Below, piece by piece: positions 14,901 to 22,652 of a stretch of 22,918 nucleotides of DNA. Every line of letters starts with the position of its first letter. Positions within the stretch are counted from its first letter, which is position 1. This DNA comes from CAYYOS01 sp964473355. GTDB taxonomy: Bacteria; Pseudomonadota; Gammaproteobacteria; Burkholderiales; REEB80. The stretch is taken from NCBI GenBank assembly GCA_964473355.1, contig CAYYOS010000022.1:1-22918 (forward strand), given 5' to 3'. The notes under the pieces were generated by a model. That model saw only the letters and a list, made by a program, of their open reading frames with translations, was not told the DNA's origin and searched no databases. The translations under genes were made by a program, and so were the position numbers.

Positions 14901-17900
14901 GGGCTCGATGCCCAGATAGTGCAACTGCACCTGCGCTTGGGTCCACGCTAAGGTGGAAGCGCGCTCAAATATTGCGGGATCGTGATATTTATCCGCCAAG
15001 TCGACCGCCTCTTCCCGTGAGTTGGCGACAAAGGTGGAATAGGAGATGTGTGCGGTCGCACCCGGCGGTACCCGTAAGCGGGTCCGCAAACTAAATACCG
15101 GATCCAATACCGGACCTATGGTATTGGACAAAGGCCGCCCATCCATTATTGAAATGGGGTTGTCGCTGCCACGGTTACGCCCTAAAAAACGATTGCGGTC
15201 CGTTTCGTATTCAACCCCGCCCGCGCCATAACGCGCTATGGAAAGCACTTGCCCTGCCCATATGGTGGTTTCGGTCTGGCTACGCGGGCGCCGCGTGGCC
15301 AGCAAACCCCCTACCTCAGGCAAAAATTCGGTTTGTACGAAAAGATTAGAAAAGGCCGGGTGGGCGATATCGGCGGCTAATCCGGTTAAAACAATTTCGG
15401 TATAGGAGGTAATCTCAATTTCCCGTACCCGCAAGCTATTATTAGCCACCGAAATGCGCCGGATTTCTGCGTCATCTTCGGAAGACACAATAATTTCTAT
15501 GCTTGTGGTGATAGAGCCATCTTGGCGCACGATCCGGGCGCGGTCTTCGGTAAAAATAACCTCGTAATGATCCGGTTCTTTCGCCGTGGGCTGGTAGCCC
15601 GCGGACCATACTTCACCGCTGGCCGTATCACGCAAATAAAAGTAACTGCCCCAGGCATCGCGGGTGACGTCCTCGCGCCAGCGGGTGACGGCTAAATCTT
15701 GCCAGCGGCTATACCCGGATCCCGCAGCAGTAAACATCACGGCGTAGCGGCCATTGGATAACAAATGGGTGGCGGGCACCGCTGTGTGCGGGGAATAGAA
15801 GCGCCGCAACACTGCATCAACTTGGTCCCGAATTCTGCCGTATTCCACCTGGTCTGCGCGCGGTCGCGCCACGGCAACGTTGCGGGGGGTACGTTCTTGC
15901 AACAAGAGCTCGGAAGCTTGCACTAAGGGCGCACTATGGAAGTACCGCCGTATGACGCCATCATAGATGACATTGGCAATCGACACTAAGGACATGCCTT
16001 GATGATGCGCCATATAGGCTTTGATAATGCTAACGTCCTGATCTTCAGGTAAGCGCGAACGCGTAAAATCAAGCGCTTCGTAAAAGCCATATATGCCGCG
16101 CCCCCCCAATGCCGATAATCTCTTTAGATTTACAACCGCGGCCTGGGGGTCGTACATGGCCGCGAGTATCGTGGCATACGGCGAAATCACTAAATCTTGG
16201 CCCAAACCGCGCTTTAACCCCAACCCTGGAATACCGAAATTAGAATACTGATAAGTAAAAGCCAAATCGCGCGCATGATAAGCGGATTCGGAAATGCCCC
16301 ACGGGACTTTATTTTCTGCGCCATATTGGATTTGCCGTTGGACATTCAGACGGCAGGTTTGGTCCAGCAAACTGCCATGCGGGGTAAACATCACCAACGA
16401 TGGCATTAGGTATTCAAACATCGAACCGGACCAAGAAATCAGGATCGCGCCTTTGTCCACTGGGGTTAACGCCCGCCCTAAGCGGAACCAATGGCTAGCC
16501 GCCACATCACCTTTGGCGATGGCGATGAAGCTGGTTAGCCGGGCTTCCGAGGCTAGCAAGTCATAGTAGCCCGCATCTAGAGATTGATCGTCAACTCGGT
16601 AACCGATAGAAAATAATTTTCGGGTATCGTCGAAAAGAAAACGAAAATCCATCTCTTCCACTAAACGTTTAGAGGTCGCTGCGATGGCTTGCAGTCGTTG
16701 CAACACCGCAATACTCGTTTGCGCGGCGTTTTGTAGGGCTTGCACCGCGCTTTCTTTATCACCGTTATCCATGTGCGCTAGGTCTTGCAATTTTTCCTGA
16801 GCGGTGCGTGCGTGCTCTTCCCAGCTATCCAACGGCATGGTGCACAGTTCGGGCGTCACATTGGTAAAGTCGCGATTGTTGGAATAGCGGGCGGATAATT
16901 CTTCTAGCGCGCTAGCGCTGGCTAACAACGATAAATCACGCGCGTGGCTTTCGATGTCTCGGTGCAGTAGCAATGCCCAATTTAAAAGTTCGCTATGGAT
17001 GGCATCTCCCTGTTCCGCGGCAAAAGCGCGAGCTATGTCCCGCAAAGTATCGGCTCTAGCTAACAACGCTTGCCAGCGCTCACTGTAGGCGCGCGGCGTT
17101 TGTGGCGGGTCTTCTAATAACACCCGTAGTTCCTTGCTGGCTTCCTCCAATTGCGCCAACGTGACGGTGGTAGTGCGCGGCATGCCGTCGGTCGCCCGGA
17201 TGTTTTCGTCGAATAGGGCCAGCGTGTCCCTTACGCCGATAAAACTTTGCGCATTAACCAGCACACTGGTGGCCGCCGCTTGGCAGGCTTCGCCCAAGGC
17301 CAAAAGATGACCCGCCAGATTGCCGCTATCCACCGAGGAGATATAGCGTGGATCTAAGGCACGGTTTTCGCGAGTTTCATACCAATTGTAAAAATGCCCC
17401 CGAAAGCGGGGTAGCACTTGCATACTAGCCAGGGTTTCTTCCAGCCGCTCTATCATTTCGATTAAGCCTATCCAGCCAAACTGACGAGCGGAAACAATCG
17501 ACAACAAATACAAACCAAAATTAGTGGGCGAGGTACGATGCGCAACAACCGGATGCGGGTCTTCCTGAAAATTATCGGGGGGTAAGGCATGGTCTTCGGC
17601 GGTCACAAACGTGGTGAAGAAACGCCAAATGCGTCGCGCGGTTAAACGAAAGGTCTTAACTTCTTCATCAGATAAATCAAATTCATCCGTTATTTTTGGC
17701 GGCAGGCTAATGGTACGCGCCAAAAGGGGAGAGGCGAACCACAGCGCGATGAATGGCGCAGCGAGGGTTAAAGCGGCGGGGTTCAGAAAAAACACCACGC
17801 CAGCGGTTGCGATGCTCAGCAACACGGCACCTTTTAAGCGCCAAATGAAACTCGCCAACGACAAGCTGGCTGCCGATTTTGCCTGAGCGGCCGTGACCCA

Positions 17901-20681
17901 CTCCAATAAGCGACGCCTAGTGATAGTTAACCGGACTAAGGCGCGAACAATCGCGTCAAGGTTTAATAAGGTATGGTGGGCCAGCAGCGTCACAGAAATG
18001 GCAATGTGCGAAAATCCCGAAAGCAAATCACGCCATACCAAACCCCAGTGGTTGCGCGGTGATACGCCGCGCGCGGGGATCAAATCCGAAAAAAAAGATA
18101 AGAGCGCGGGGAGCGCCAAAACCAACAAAATGAACGCGGTCCACAAGGCGTACGGGGCGTTGGGAATTAGCCAGCTCGCCAGTAGGGTAACCAGTATTGC
18201 CGGCGGCGACAAACTGCGGCGTAAGTTATCTAGCATTTTCCAGCGGCCAATAGCCGGAATAGCGGCGCCCTCGCGCCCCAAAATCCAAGGGAGCAACTGC
18301 CAATCGCCGCGGGTCCAGCGGTGCATGCGCGACGCTGCGACTTCAGAATGCGAAGGAAATTCCTCAAAAAAAGCGATGTCACTTACCAACGCGCAACGCG
18401 CAAAAGTGCCTTCAAATAAGTCGTGACTAAGAAGGGTATTTTCCGGCACGCGGCCCGCCATAACGGTTTGGAACATATCTACGTCGTAAATCCCCTTCCC
18501 CGTAAAACTACCTTCTCGGAATAAATCTTGGTAAACATCGGAGACGGCTGAGGCATAGGGATCGATCCCGCAGGGGCCGGAAAAAAGTCGTTGGTAAATG
18601 GAGCGGTCACGCCGCGAGGGCAAAGCAGCCGTAATGCGCGGCTGCAATATTCCATAGCCTTCTACAACGCGCCGCGTCTTAGGGTCTAAACGCGGCCGGT
18701 TGAGCGGATGAGCGAGGGTACCAACAAGTTGCCGCACGGCGCCATTGGGCAATTGGGTGTCGGAATCCAGGGTAATCACATACTTGACATCCGGGGGCGG
18801 TGGCGTGATCTCGATGACAGTGGTATTGGTCGCACCTTGCAACCAACGATTGAATTCCTCAAGCTTGCCGCGTTTACGTTCCCAACCCATCCATTTGCCT
18901 TCGCTGGGGTTCCATAAGCGCCGGCGATGAAATAAATAAAATCGCTGTAAGCCTGATGCGGTGCGCCCATGACGCGCATTGAGCACTCCAATGCCAGCCA
19001 ACGCCTGCTCATACAAGAGCTGATCGGTAGGCTGATGCTCCGCCGGCGCATCCATCCAGTCAGAGAGGAGGGCGAAATACACCTCACCTTCGGAATTAGA
19101 TAGAAAGTGCACCTCTAATTGCCCAATTTGCTCTTCTATATCTTGCGGATTGCACAGCAGCGTCGGTATGACCACGAAGGTGCGAAACTCCGCAGGTACG
19201 CCATCGGCGAGCTTAAATCGAGGTAAATGGCGCGGGCCGATGGCTTTAGTAACGAGGCGGTTAATTAAGCCTATGCTTAAATCCGATGCCGGAAAAATCC
19301 CCGCCAGCGCCAATATCAGTAAGCCCCAGAGTGGCGCGCCTGCTTCCATAGTTTGGATTAACGGAAAGGCCAACAGAATTAGGGTAAACAACAAAATAGT
19401 GCCTAGATAGGCGGGCGTGGGATTGGCAGTATAGGTGCGAATTAACAAATGCAGCGGCGTGATTTTTACGCCCAGTTCTTTTTCAAAACTTGCCCGCCCA
19501 GCGGAGATCAAATAGTAACCGGGGTCCGCGTAACGCGCATCCCCGCCGCGGCCTGCCTCCCGCATTTTGGTGCGCATGGTTTCGGTTTTGGCATAGACCG
19601 CTTGCGCGACTTCAATTTCAGGTCGTTTGGCGGCTCGCGACAACGCTTCAATTGCATGGCGGTAACGATCCCGCGAGACAAAATCCAGTGCGGTAAAACA
19701 CGGATCTTGTCGCATCACCTCATCCACTAAGCTGACGTCTTCAAAAAACTGCTGCCAGTCGAAGGCCGACATTAAACGCATGCTGGTGATAATGTTGCGC
19801 ACGGAGACGTTAGCCCCTGCCTGGTTATGGTGTTCGGCGATTACCAGCTCATCGGCGCTCACACCTTGGCTGGCTAATTTTGCATCCAGCCACTGCAGCC
19901 CGGAATTAACGCTGGGGTCCTGGTAACGTAAGCGTTGCGCGAACTGCACCACAAATGCAGTGGCTAAAGGTTTGTTGTCACGCGCGGTTAAGATGGCATT
20001 AAAGTCGGATGGACGGGGTCCGGCTAAACCCAGTAACTCATCGGCTAACGTATCCGCATCAAAGCGCGCGATTTGCGATCCGACGATGCGTACCGCCAGG
20101 CGGCGCAGATTTTCCACCATAACCATGCGCAGGGTAATCGGCAGCGCCCATAGTTCACCGATGGTTAACGGTTGCAAACGCTGGTAAGCGTGCACGAAAC
20201 GTTTTAGGAGTTCGGGGTCAAAGCGGCTGTCAGTATGAGCAACAAAGGCCCAAGCAATGCCGTAAACGCGCGGGTAACCATGCAACGGACCCTCGGCAAT
20301 TTTCGGCAACTCCTTATAGAAGCCGGCGGGTAAATGATCGCGGATGTCGCGAATTTGTTCTTCGATAATATGGAAGTTATCGAGCAGCCACTCCGCCGCT
20401 GGGGTAATCGCCCGTTGATTACGTACCGCCTCGGCGATGGCGTGATACGCCTCCAGCAATATTCGGCCGTTTTCCCGCACTCTGGGCGTGAGCCGGCGCA
20501 GGCGGCGGGGGTTAGCAGTGACAGTCTGGGCGGCCGCCAACGTCTCGGCGTGTAGCTCTAAGCGCTCTACGCTAAAAATTTCTCCGCGTATGGGCTCTTC
20601 GAGCTGGGAAAAAACTTGATGCTTATTCGGTGCAGGATGCAAAAAATTCAAAGAAAAAATACTTGGTCTAAATAAAGACAC
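11937..20681 (-). CDS. ndvB: NdvB/ChvB-type cyclic beta-1,2-glucan synthase
   Basis: A giant inner-membrane protein of 2914 residues, close to the roughly 2800-2900 of rhizobial NdvB/ChvB. It uses UDP-glucose to self-prime, elongate and cyclise beta-1,2-glucan and trims chain length by phosphorolysis. Order of parts: N-terminal region (1-400); membrane helices (about 425-475); GT84 glycosyltransferase with DSDTQLP (Asp639, Asp641) and TRGDW (about 790-794); membrane helices (about 815-870 and 945-1000); a long helical region; glycoamylase-like region with GRGIYGFYEALDFT and AYMAHHQGMS (about 1510-1570); two GH94 N-terminal beta modules (about 1630 and 2150); and a C-terminal GH94 phosphorylase with GDWNDGMN, Asp2595 the likely general acid. 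GTG start at 20681 follows AAGGATC. No frameshift seen. Periplasmic glucans aid osmotic adaptation and surface behaviour. Confidence 0.93.
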   Translation of the reverse strand: MSLFRPSIFSLNFLHPAPNKHQVFSQLEEPIRGEIFSVERLELHAETLAAAQTVTANPRRLRRLTPRVRENGRILLEAYHAIAEAVRNQRAITPAAEWLLDNFHIIEEQIRDIRDHLPAGFYKELPKIAEGPLHGYPRVYGIAWAFVAHTDSRFDPELLKRFVHAYQRLQPLTIGELWALPITLRMVMVENLRRLAVRIVGSQIARFDADTLADELLGLAGPRPSDFNAILTARDNKPLATAFVVQFAQRLRYQDPSVNSGLQWLDAKLASQGVSADELVIAEHHNQAGANVSVRNIITSMRLMSAFDWQQFFEDVSLVDEVMRQDPCFTALDFVSRDRYRHAIEALSRAAKRPEIEVAQAVYAKTETMRTKMREAGRGGDARYADPGYYLISAGRASFEKELGVKITPLHLLIRTYTANPTPAYLGTILLFTLILLAFPLIQTMEAGAPLWGLLILALAGIFPASDLSIGLINRLVTKAIGPRHLPRFKLADGVPAEFRTFVVIPTLLCNPQDIEEQIGQLEVHFLSNSEGEVYFALLSDWMDAPAEHQPTDQLLYEQALAGIGVLNARHGRTASGLQRFYLFHRRRLWNPSEGKWMGWERKRGKLEEFNRWLQGATNTTVIEITPPPPDVKYVITLDSDTQLPNGAVRQLVGTLAHPLNRPRLDPKTRRVVEGYGILQPRITAALPSRRDRSIYQRLFSGPCGIDPYASAVSDVYQDLFREGSFTGKGIYDVDMFQTVMAGRVPENTLLSHDLFEGTFARCALVSDIAFFEEFPSHSEVAASRMHRWTRGDWQLLPWILGREGAAIPAIGRWKMLDNLRRSLSPPAILVTLLASWLIPNAPYALWTAFILLVLALPALLSFFSDLIPARGVSPRNHWGLVWRDLLSGFSHIAISVTLLAHHTLLNLDAIVRALVRLTITRRRLLEWVTAAQAKSAASLSLASFIWRLKGAVLLSIATAGVVFFLNPAALTLAAPFIALWFASPLLARTISLPPKITDEFDLSDEEVKTFRLTARRIWRFFTTFVTAEDHALPPDNFQEDPHPVVAHRTSPTNFGLYLLSIVSARQFGWIGLIEMIERLEETLASMQVLPRFRGHFYNWYETRENRALDPRYISSVDSGNLAGHLLALGEACQAAATSVLVNAQSFIGVRDTLALFDENIRATDGMPRTTTVTLAQLEEASKELRVLLEDPPQTPRAYSERWQALLARADTLRDIARAFAAEQGDAIHSELLNWALLLHRDIESHARDLSLLASASALEELSARYSNNRDFTNVTPELCTMPLDSWEEHARTAQEKLQDLAHMDNGDKESAVQALQNAAQTSIAVLQRLQAIAATSKRLVEEMDFRFLFDDTRKLFSIGYRVDDQSLDAGYYDLLASEARLTSFIAIAKGDVAASHWFRLGRALTPVDKGAILISWSGSMFEYLMPSLVMFTPHGSLLDQTCRLNVQRQIQYGAENKVPWGISESAYHARDLAFTYQYSNFGIPGLGLKRGLGQDLVISPYATILAAMYDPQAAVVNLKRLSALGGRGIYGFYEALDFTRSRLPEDQDVSIIKAYMAHHQGMSLVSIANVIYDGVIRRYFHSAPLVQASELLLQERTPRNVAVARPRADQVEYGRIRDQVDAVLRRFYSPHTAVPATHLLSNGRYAVMFTAAGSGYSRWQDLAVTRWREDVTRDAWGSYFYLRDTASGEVWSAGYQPTAKEPDHYEVIFTEDRARIVRQDGSITTSIEIIVSSEDDAEIRRISVANNSLRVREIEITSYTEIVLTGLAADIAHPAFSNLFVQTEFLPEVGGLLATRRPRSQTETTIWAGQVLSIARYGAGGVEYETDRNRFLGRNRGSDNPISIMDGRPLSNTIGPVLDPVFSLRTRLRVPPGATAHISYSTFVANSREEAVDLADKYHDPAIFERASTLAWTQAQVQLHYLGIEPEEAHLFQHLANRLLYSDPTLRPSSEILKRNELSVSGLWAHSISGDYPIILVRIDDTDDKGMVRQLLRAHEYWRMKRLYVDLIILNERTASYAQDLQNLMEGMVRSCGYLEGNTKGGVTVLRADLLTVAERDLLQTAARAILLARQGNLSEQVTRMRRIEARPELPALESHAAAGSEAALLAMPALELFNGLGGFSENGKEYVTYLGRGQRTPAPWINVIANAHFGFHVSESGSSYTWAENSRENQITPWANDPVSDPPGEAFYIYDEESRDLWSPTALPIRLEGTSYIAHHGHGYSRFEHLANGIYTDLLQFVPLDDPIKISRLTLHNRGTRPRRIAVTSYLEWVLGFSRTTTAPFIITEIDPDSGAMLARNPWHNEFGRRVAFAQLSGGTDLYTADRTEFLGRNGHLCAPGALVHGKAFSKRVGAGIDPCCAMQTSLTLNANESKDVVFFLGQCADKVQAQELIRRYRRENLDVVFQSVVRHWQTILQKVQVKTPDKAMDLVLNSWLLYQTIVCRILARAAFYQAGGAYGFRDQLQDVMAQVISQPELARAHILRAAARQFVEGDVQHWWHPPSGRGVRTHFSDDLLWLPFVTAHYIAVTNDLSVLDAKAGFIEGPLLAADEEDRYFEPTQSTKTANIFEHCALTLDRSLKVGAHGLPLIGAGDWNDGMNRVGHGGAGESVWLAWFLISALSQFVGYAKQRGQQERAHVWSAHIDKLKVAVEANAWDGAWYRRAYFDDGTPLGSASNAECRIDSIAQSWSILSGAAEPARARRAMEAVEEYLIRPGDDLILLFQPPFDKTTLDPGYIKGYLPGVRENGGQYSHAAIWLSMAYARLGNGDRATQLFAMLNPINHACTRTGVHRYKVEPYVIAADIYAEPPHVGRGGWTWYTGSAGWMYRAGVESILGLMVRGNTLEFDPCIPRDWKSYKIFYKHKTAEYEITVVNPTGVSRGIAYLELDEVRISSHAIPLQDDGTRHQIKVTLGVPA

Positions 20682-20751
20682 CGCAGATCCTTCTTATCCC
20701 CTCTGGGAATTGGTTAATGGCACGGTCAAAGCTCGCTATCAGAATTTTGCC

Positions 20752-20843
20752 TTAGCCGCATCTCGGCTAACTTGGGACATCGCGTTACCGCCAGCCAGTT
20801 AATTCGTTCCCTGCGGACGGAAACGCGAAGGCAGCGCTGCCTT
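20752..20843. repeat. Two inverted repeats in the leader upstream of ndvB
   Basis: TTAGCCG (20752-20758) and CGGCTAA (20764-20770) form a 7-bp hairpin with loop CATCT. Separately, AAGGCAGCGCTGCCTT at 20828-20843 is a perfect 16-bp palindrome suited to a dimeric DNA-binding protein. Both lie in the 258-bp spacer between ndvB and the small gene at 20940, where the ndvB promoter is expected. No T-run follows either, so neither is a terminator. Regulatory use is inference. Short reading frames in this spacer have no ribosome binding sites or recognisable products and were not called. Confidence 0.4.
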
Positions 20844-20939
20844 ACATTTGGCGGGGTGTTGAGTTTTAAGTTTAACATACGCTTCATAGGGCTTTTACCA
20901 CTAAAGGCTAGCGGCACCCCCTCAAAATTAGTACAAAAC

Positions 20940-21245
20940 TTATTTTCCCATCCCTGGCGAGGTGGAATAACGTTGCATGACGCTACGATCTTTCCAGTTC
21001 TTTTCGTCTAACACTGCCGCGGGAATAGCAAAATATTCGTCCGGGCTCACTGATTTTTCAATCACAATTTTAATGATATCATCATAAGCGATTTTATAGA
21101 GAAAGCCATCTTTGTCGGTCATGCGGGCTATCATGAACTTTTCATATAACCGGTACACGTATAAATTAATGGGGCGCAACTTGCCGTCGGCATCACGCCA
21201 CGTTAAGGTATAGCGCGTATCGGTTTTAAAATCTGTTTTTTCCAT
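20940..21245 (-). CDS. Small protein of unknown function, divergent from the sHdr operon
   Basis: A 101-residue, soluble, mixed alpha/beta protein without signal peptide or membrane helix. It starts with alternating hydrophobic strands (TRYTLTWRD, RPINLYVYRLYEKFMIARMTDK, FLYKIAYDDIIKIVIE; residues 10-63), which looks like a small beta-barrel such as an SH3- or Sm-like fold. A polar tail follows (SPDEYFAIPAAVLDEKNWKDR). There is no cysteine and no helix-turn-helix. The ATG at 21245 has a strong ribosome binding site (AAGGAG). It is divergent from rhodanese-tusA-dsrE-hdrC with only 100 bp between starts, so a shared control region is likely. The family was not recognised; the beta-barrel guess rests on strand pattern only. 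Confidence 0.7.
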   Translation of the reverse strand: MEKTDFKTDTRYTLTWRDADGKLRPINLYVYRLYEKFMIARMTDKDGFLYKIAYDDIIKIVIEKSVSPDEYFAIPAAVLDEKNWKDRSVMQRYSTSPGMGK

Positions 21246-21287
21246 TTTCTCCTTCGTTCATAATGGTAAGCGGTCGCTTCACGCTAT

Positions 21288-21315
21288 TTGCAATATATTG
21301 GAAATTTGATATATT
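21288..21315 (+). promoter_or_regulatory. Sigma70-type promoter with ATATATT repeats for the rhodanese-tusA-dsrE-hdr operon
   Basis: A -35 TTGCAA (21288-21293), 16-bp spacer and -10 TATATT (21310-21315; 5 of 6 to consensus) precede the rhodanese ATG by 30 bp. Two copies of ATATATT (21293-21299 and 21309-21315) straddle the spacer and overlap both hexamers; with AATATAT at 21292 they can also be read as an inverted repeat. A dimeric repressor binding there would block RNA polymerase. ArsR-type SoxR/sHdrR repressors control such operons in other sulfur oxidisers, but their gene is not in this window. Confidence 0.55.
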
Positions 21316-21345
21316 ACCAACTTGTAAACTACGCGTATCCTCAAT

Positions 21346-21681
21346 ATGTTGGGTTATCCGCCTTACAAAGAGATAGACCCTGCCGGGCTTAATGAGTTAC
21401 GGGCGCAGGGTCCTATCGATCTAATCGACGTGCGCAGCGCCGGGGAGGTGGCCCGGGGGGGAATCGCGGGCGCAAGACACATTCCTTTACACCTGATTCC
21501 GCTGAAAGCGGACGAACTTGATTCCGCTAAGCCCATTGTTTTTTATTGCCACACCGGCATCCGCTCGGGTGACGCGAGCGCTTTTATGGTAAATAAAGGC
21601 TATTCTAACATCTATAATTTAAGAGGCGGCATCGTAAGTTGGGTACGGGAAGGCTATCCCACAGCGAGCGTTGAATTCTAG
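21346..21681 (+). CDS. Cytoplasmic rhodanese of the rhd-tusA-dsrE-hdr cluster
   Basis: A 111-residue single-domain rhodanese. The catalytic loop is CHTGIRS with Cys68, preceded by PIVFY; LIDVRSAGEVARGGIAGARHIPL (26-48) and YNLRGGIVSWVREGYP (90-105) are the flanking conserved segments. In sHdr-type clusters this enzyme accepts sulfane sulfur from low-molecular-weight persulfides or thiosulfate and passes it to TusA in the cytoplasm. It is the first gene after the promoter at 21288-21315. The ATG lies about 24 nt from the predicted transcription start, with no clear ribosome binding site, which may limit expression. TusA follows after 70 bp, a spacer holding a 7-bp inverted repeat (CGTAATT/AATTACG). 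Confidence 0.92.
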   Translation: MLGYPPYKEIDPAGLNELRAQGPIDLIDVRSAGEVARGGIAGARHIPLHLIPLKADELDSAKPIVFYCHTGIRSGDASAFMVNKGYSNIYNLRGGIVSWVREGYPTASVEF

Positions 21682-21751
21682 TTATTGGAGTGATTGCGTA
21701 ATTGCGCTAACTAGATTATAAATTACGTTTCATTAACTGTTCGGAGGTACC

Positions 21752-21982
21752 ATGAATTTTGATAAAGAGTTAGATGCACGGGGCCTCAATTGTCCGCTGC
21801 CTATACTGCGCACAAAAAAATCCCTAGCGGACATGGGCGCGGGCCAAGTGTTAAAAGTAATTGCCACTGATCCTGGTGCGATTAAGGATTTCCAGGCGTT
21901 TTCTAAGCAAACGGGCAATGAACTGTTGTCCTCCAGTGAAGGGTCCGGTGAATACGTGTTCTTTATGAAAAAGAAAGCGTAG
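21752..21982 (+). CDS. tusA: TusA-type sulfur carrier protein
   Basis: A 76-residue TusA/SirA-family carrier of normal length. The sulfur-binding Cys14 lies in the signature ARGLNCPLPILRTKK (residues 9-23). The remainder (GQVLKVIATDPGAIKDFQAFSKQTG) is the conserved second half with the DPGA turn. It accepts sulfane sulfur on Cys14 from rhodanese or DsrE and delivers it to the next acceptor; in this setting that is probably the Hdr-like complex or its lipoate-binding protein. The ribosome binding site is GGAGGTACC just before the ATG. The gene is followed 40 bp later by dsrE. Confidence 0.95.
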   Translation: MNFDKELDARGLNCPLPILRTKKSLADMGAGQVLKVIATDPGAIKDFQAFSKQTGNELLSSSEGSGEYVFFMKKKA

Positions 21983-22022
21983 TACCTTCTAAAATCGCAG
22001 GTGCCGGTACCGGAGACCAAAT

Positions 22023-22532
22023 ATGGAACAGAAAAAGCTCGCTATTATTGCTACCAAAGGAACATTAGATTGGGCCTATCCGCCGCTTATTCTGGCTTCT
22101 ACAGCAGCGGCTTTGGATTATGAAGTCCAAATCTTTTTTACTTTTTATGGGCTGCAATTATTGCGTAAAAATTTGGACCATCTTAAGGTCAGCCCGCTAG
22201 GCAATCCCGGCATGCCGATGAAAATGCCTTTTGGCCCGAAATGGTTTCGTAACGTTAACTGGAATATTCCTAACGCGATCCAAGCTATAGTCCCGGGATT
22301 TGAATCGTTAGCAACCGGTCTGATGAAAAAAACCATTCAAAATACCGGCGTAGCGTCTGTCACCGACCTGCGGCAATTGTGCATGGAAGCCGAAGTGAAG
22401 TTTATAGGCTGCCAAATGACGGTTGATTTGTTTGGTTTTAATCACGACGATTTCATTGATGGCATAGAATACGGTGGCGCCGCCAGCTTTTTCGAATTCG
22501 CTGGCGAGTCCGACATTTGCCTATATATTTAG
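22023..22532 (+). CDS. DsrE-family sulfurtransferase (DsrE2/DsrE3A-like)
   Basis: A 169-residue protein of the DrsE_2 family (PF13686). The opening KKLAIIATKGTLDWAYPP and ALDYEVQIFFTFYGL (residues 30-44) are typical Rossmann-like strands and loops. Cys120 and Cys130 in QLCMEAEVKFIGC are the probable persulfide-carrying residues; a third cysteine (166) is near the end. In tusA-linked clusters of sulfur oxidisers DsrE3A mobilises thiosulfate-derived sulfane sulfur to TusA. The exact subtype (DsrE2 or DsrE3A) is not certain from reading alone. The ATG follows CCGGAG, part of the palindrome CCGGTACCGG at 22004-22013 which could partly mask the ribosome binding site. It is followed after 120 bp by hdrC. 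Confidence 0.87.
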   Translation: MEQKKLAIIATKGTLDWAYPPLILASTAAALDYEVQIFFTFYGLQLLRKNLDHLKVSPLGNPGMPMKMPFGPKWFRNVNWNIPNAIQAIVPGFESLATGLMKKTIQNTGVASVTDLRQLCMEAEVKFIGCQMTVDLFGFNHDDFIDGIEYGGAASFFEFAGESDICLYI

Positions 22533-22652
22533 CAGCCCGCCTGCTGTAATATAAGGAACCCATAATATTATCCGGGGTCCAATCACCAGTTCGACAATAT
22601 CCTTAAACGGACGCTTGGTCTAGGAAGTTACGTCTTTTCAGGAAAGGTAGTA

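Noticed and set aside
17893..18426. Plus-strand open frame of 177 codons inside ndvB
   Set aside because: Composition is that of an antisense shadow (Lys/Arg/Ser-rich), and the minus strand here encodes GT84 and membrane segments.
20726..21011. Two short frames (minus 20726-20917 and plus 20772-21011) in the ndvB upstream spacer
   Set aside because: No ribosome binding sites, no recognisable family, and one overlaps the 20940-21245 gene antisense. Treated as noncoding.
22533..22652. A possible extra small gene between dsrE and hdrC
   Set aside because: No start codon with a ribosome binding site gives a meaningful frame; only an imperfect hairpin near 22553-22579 is visible.
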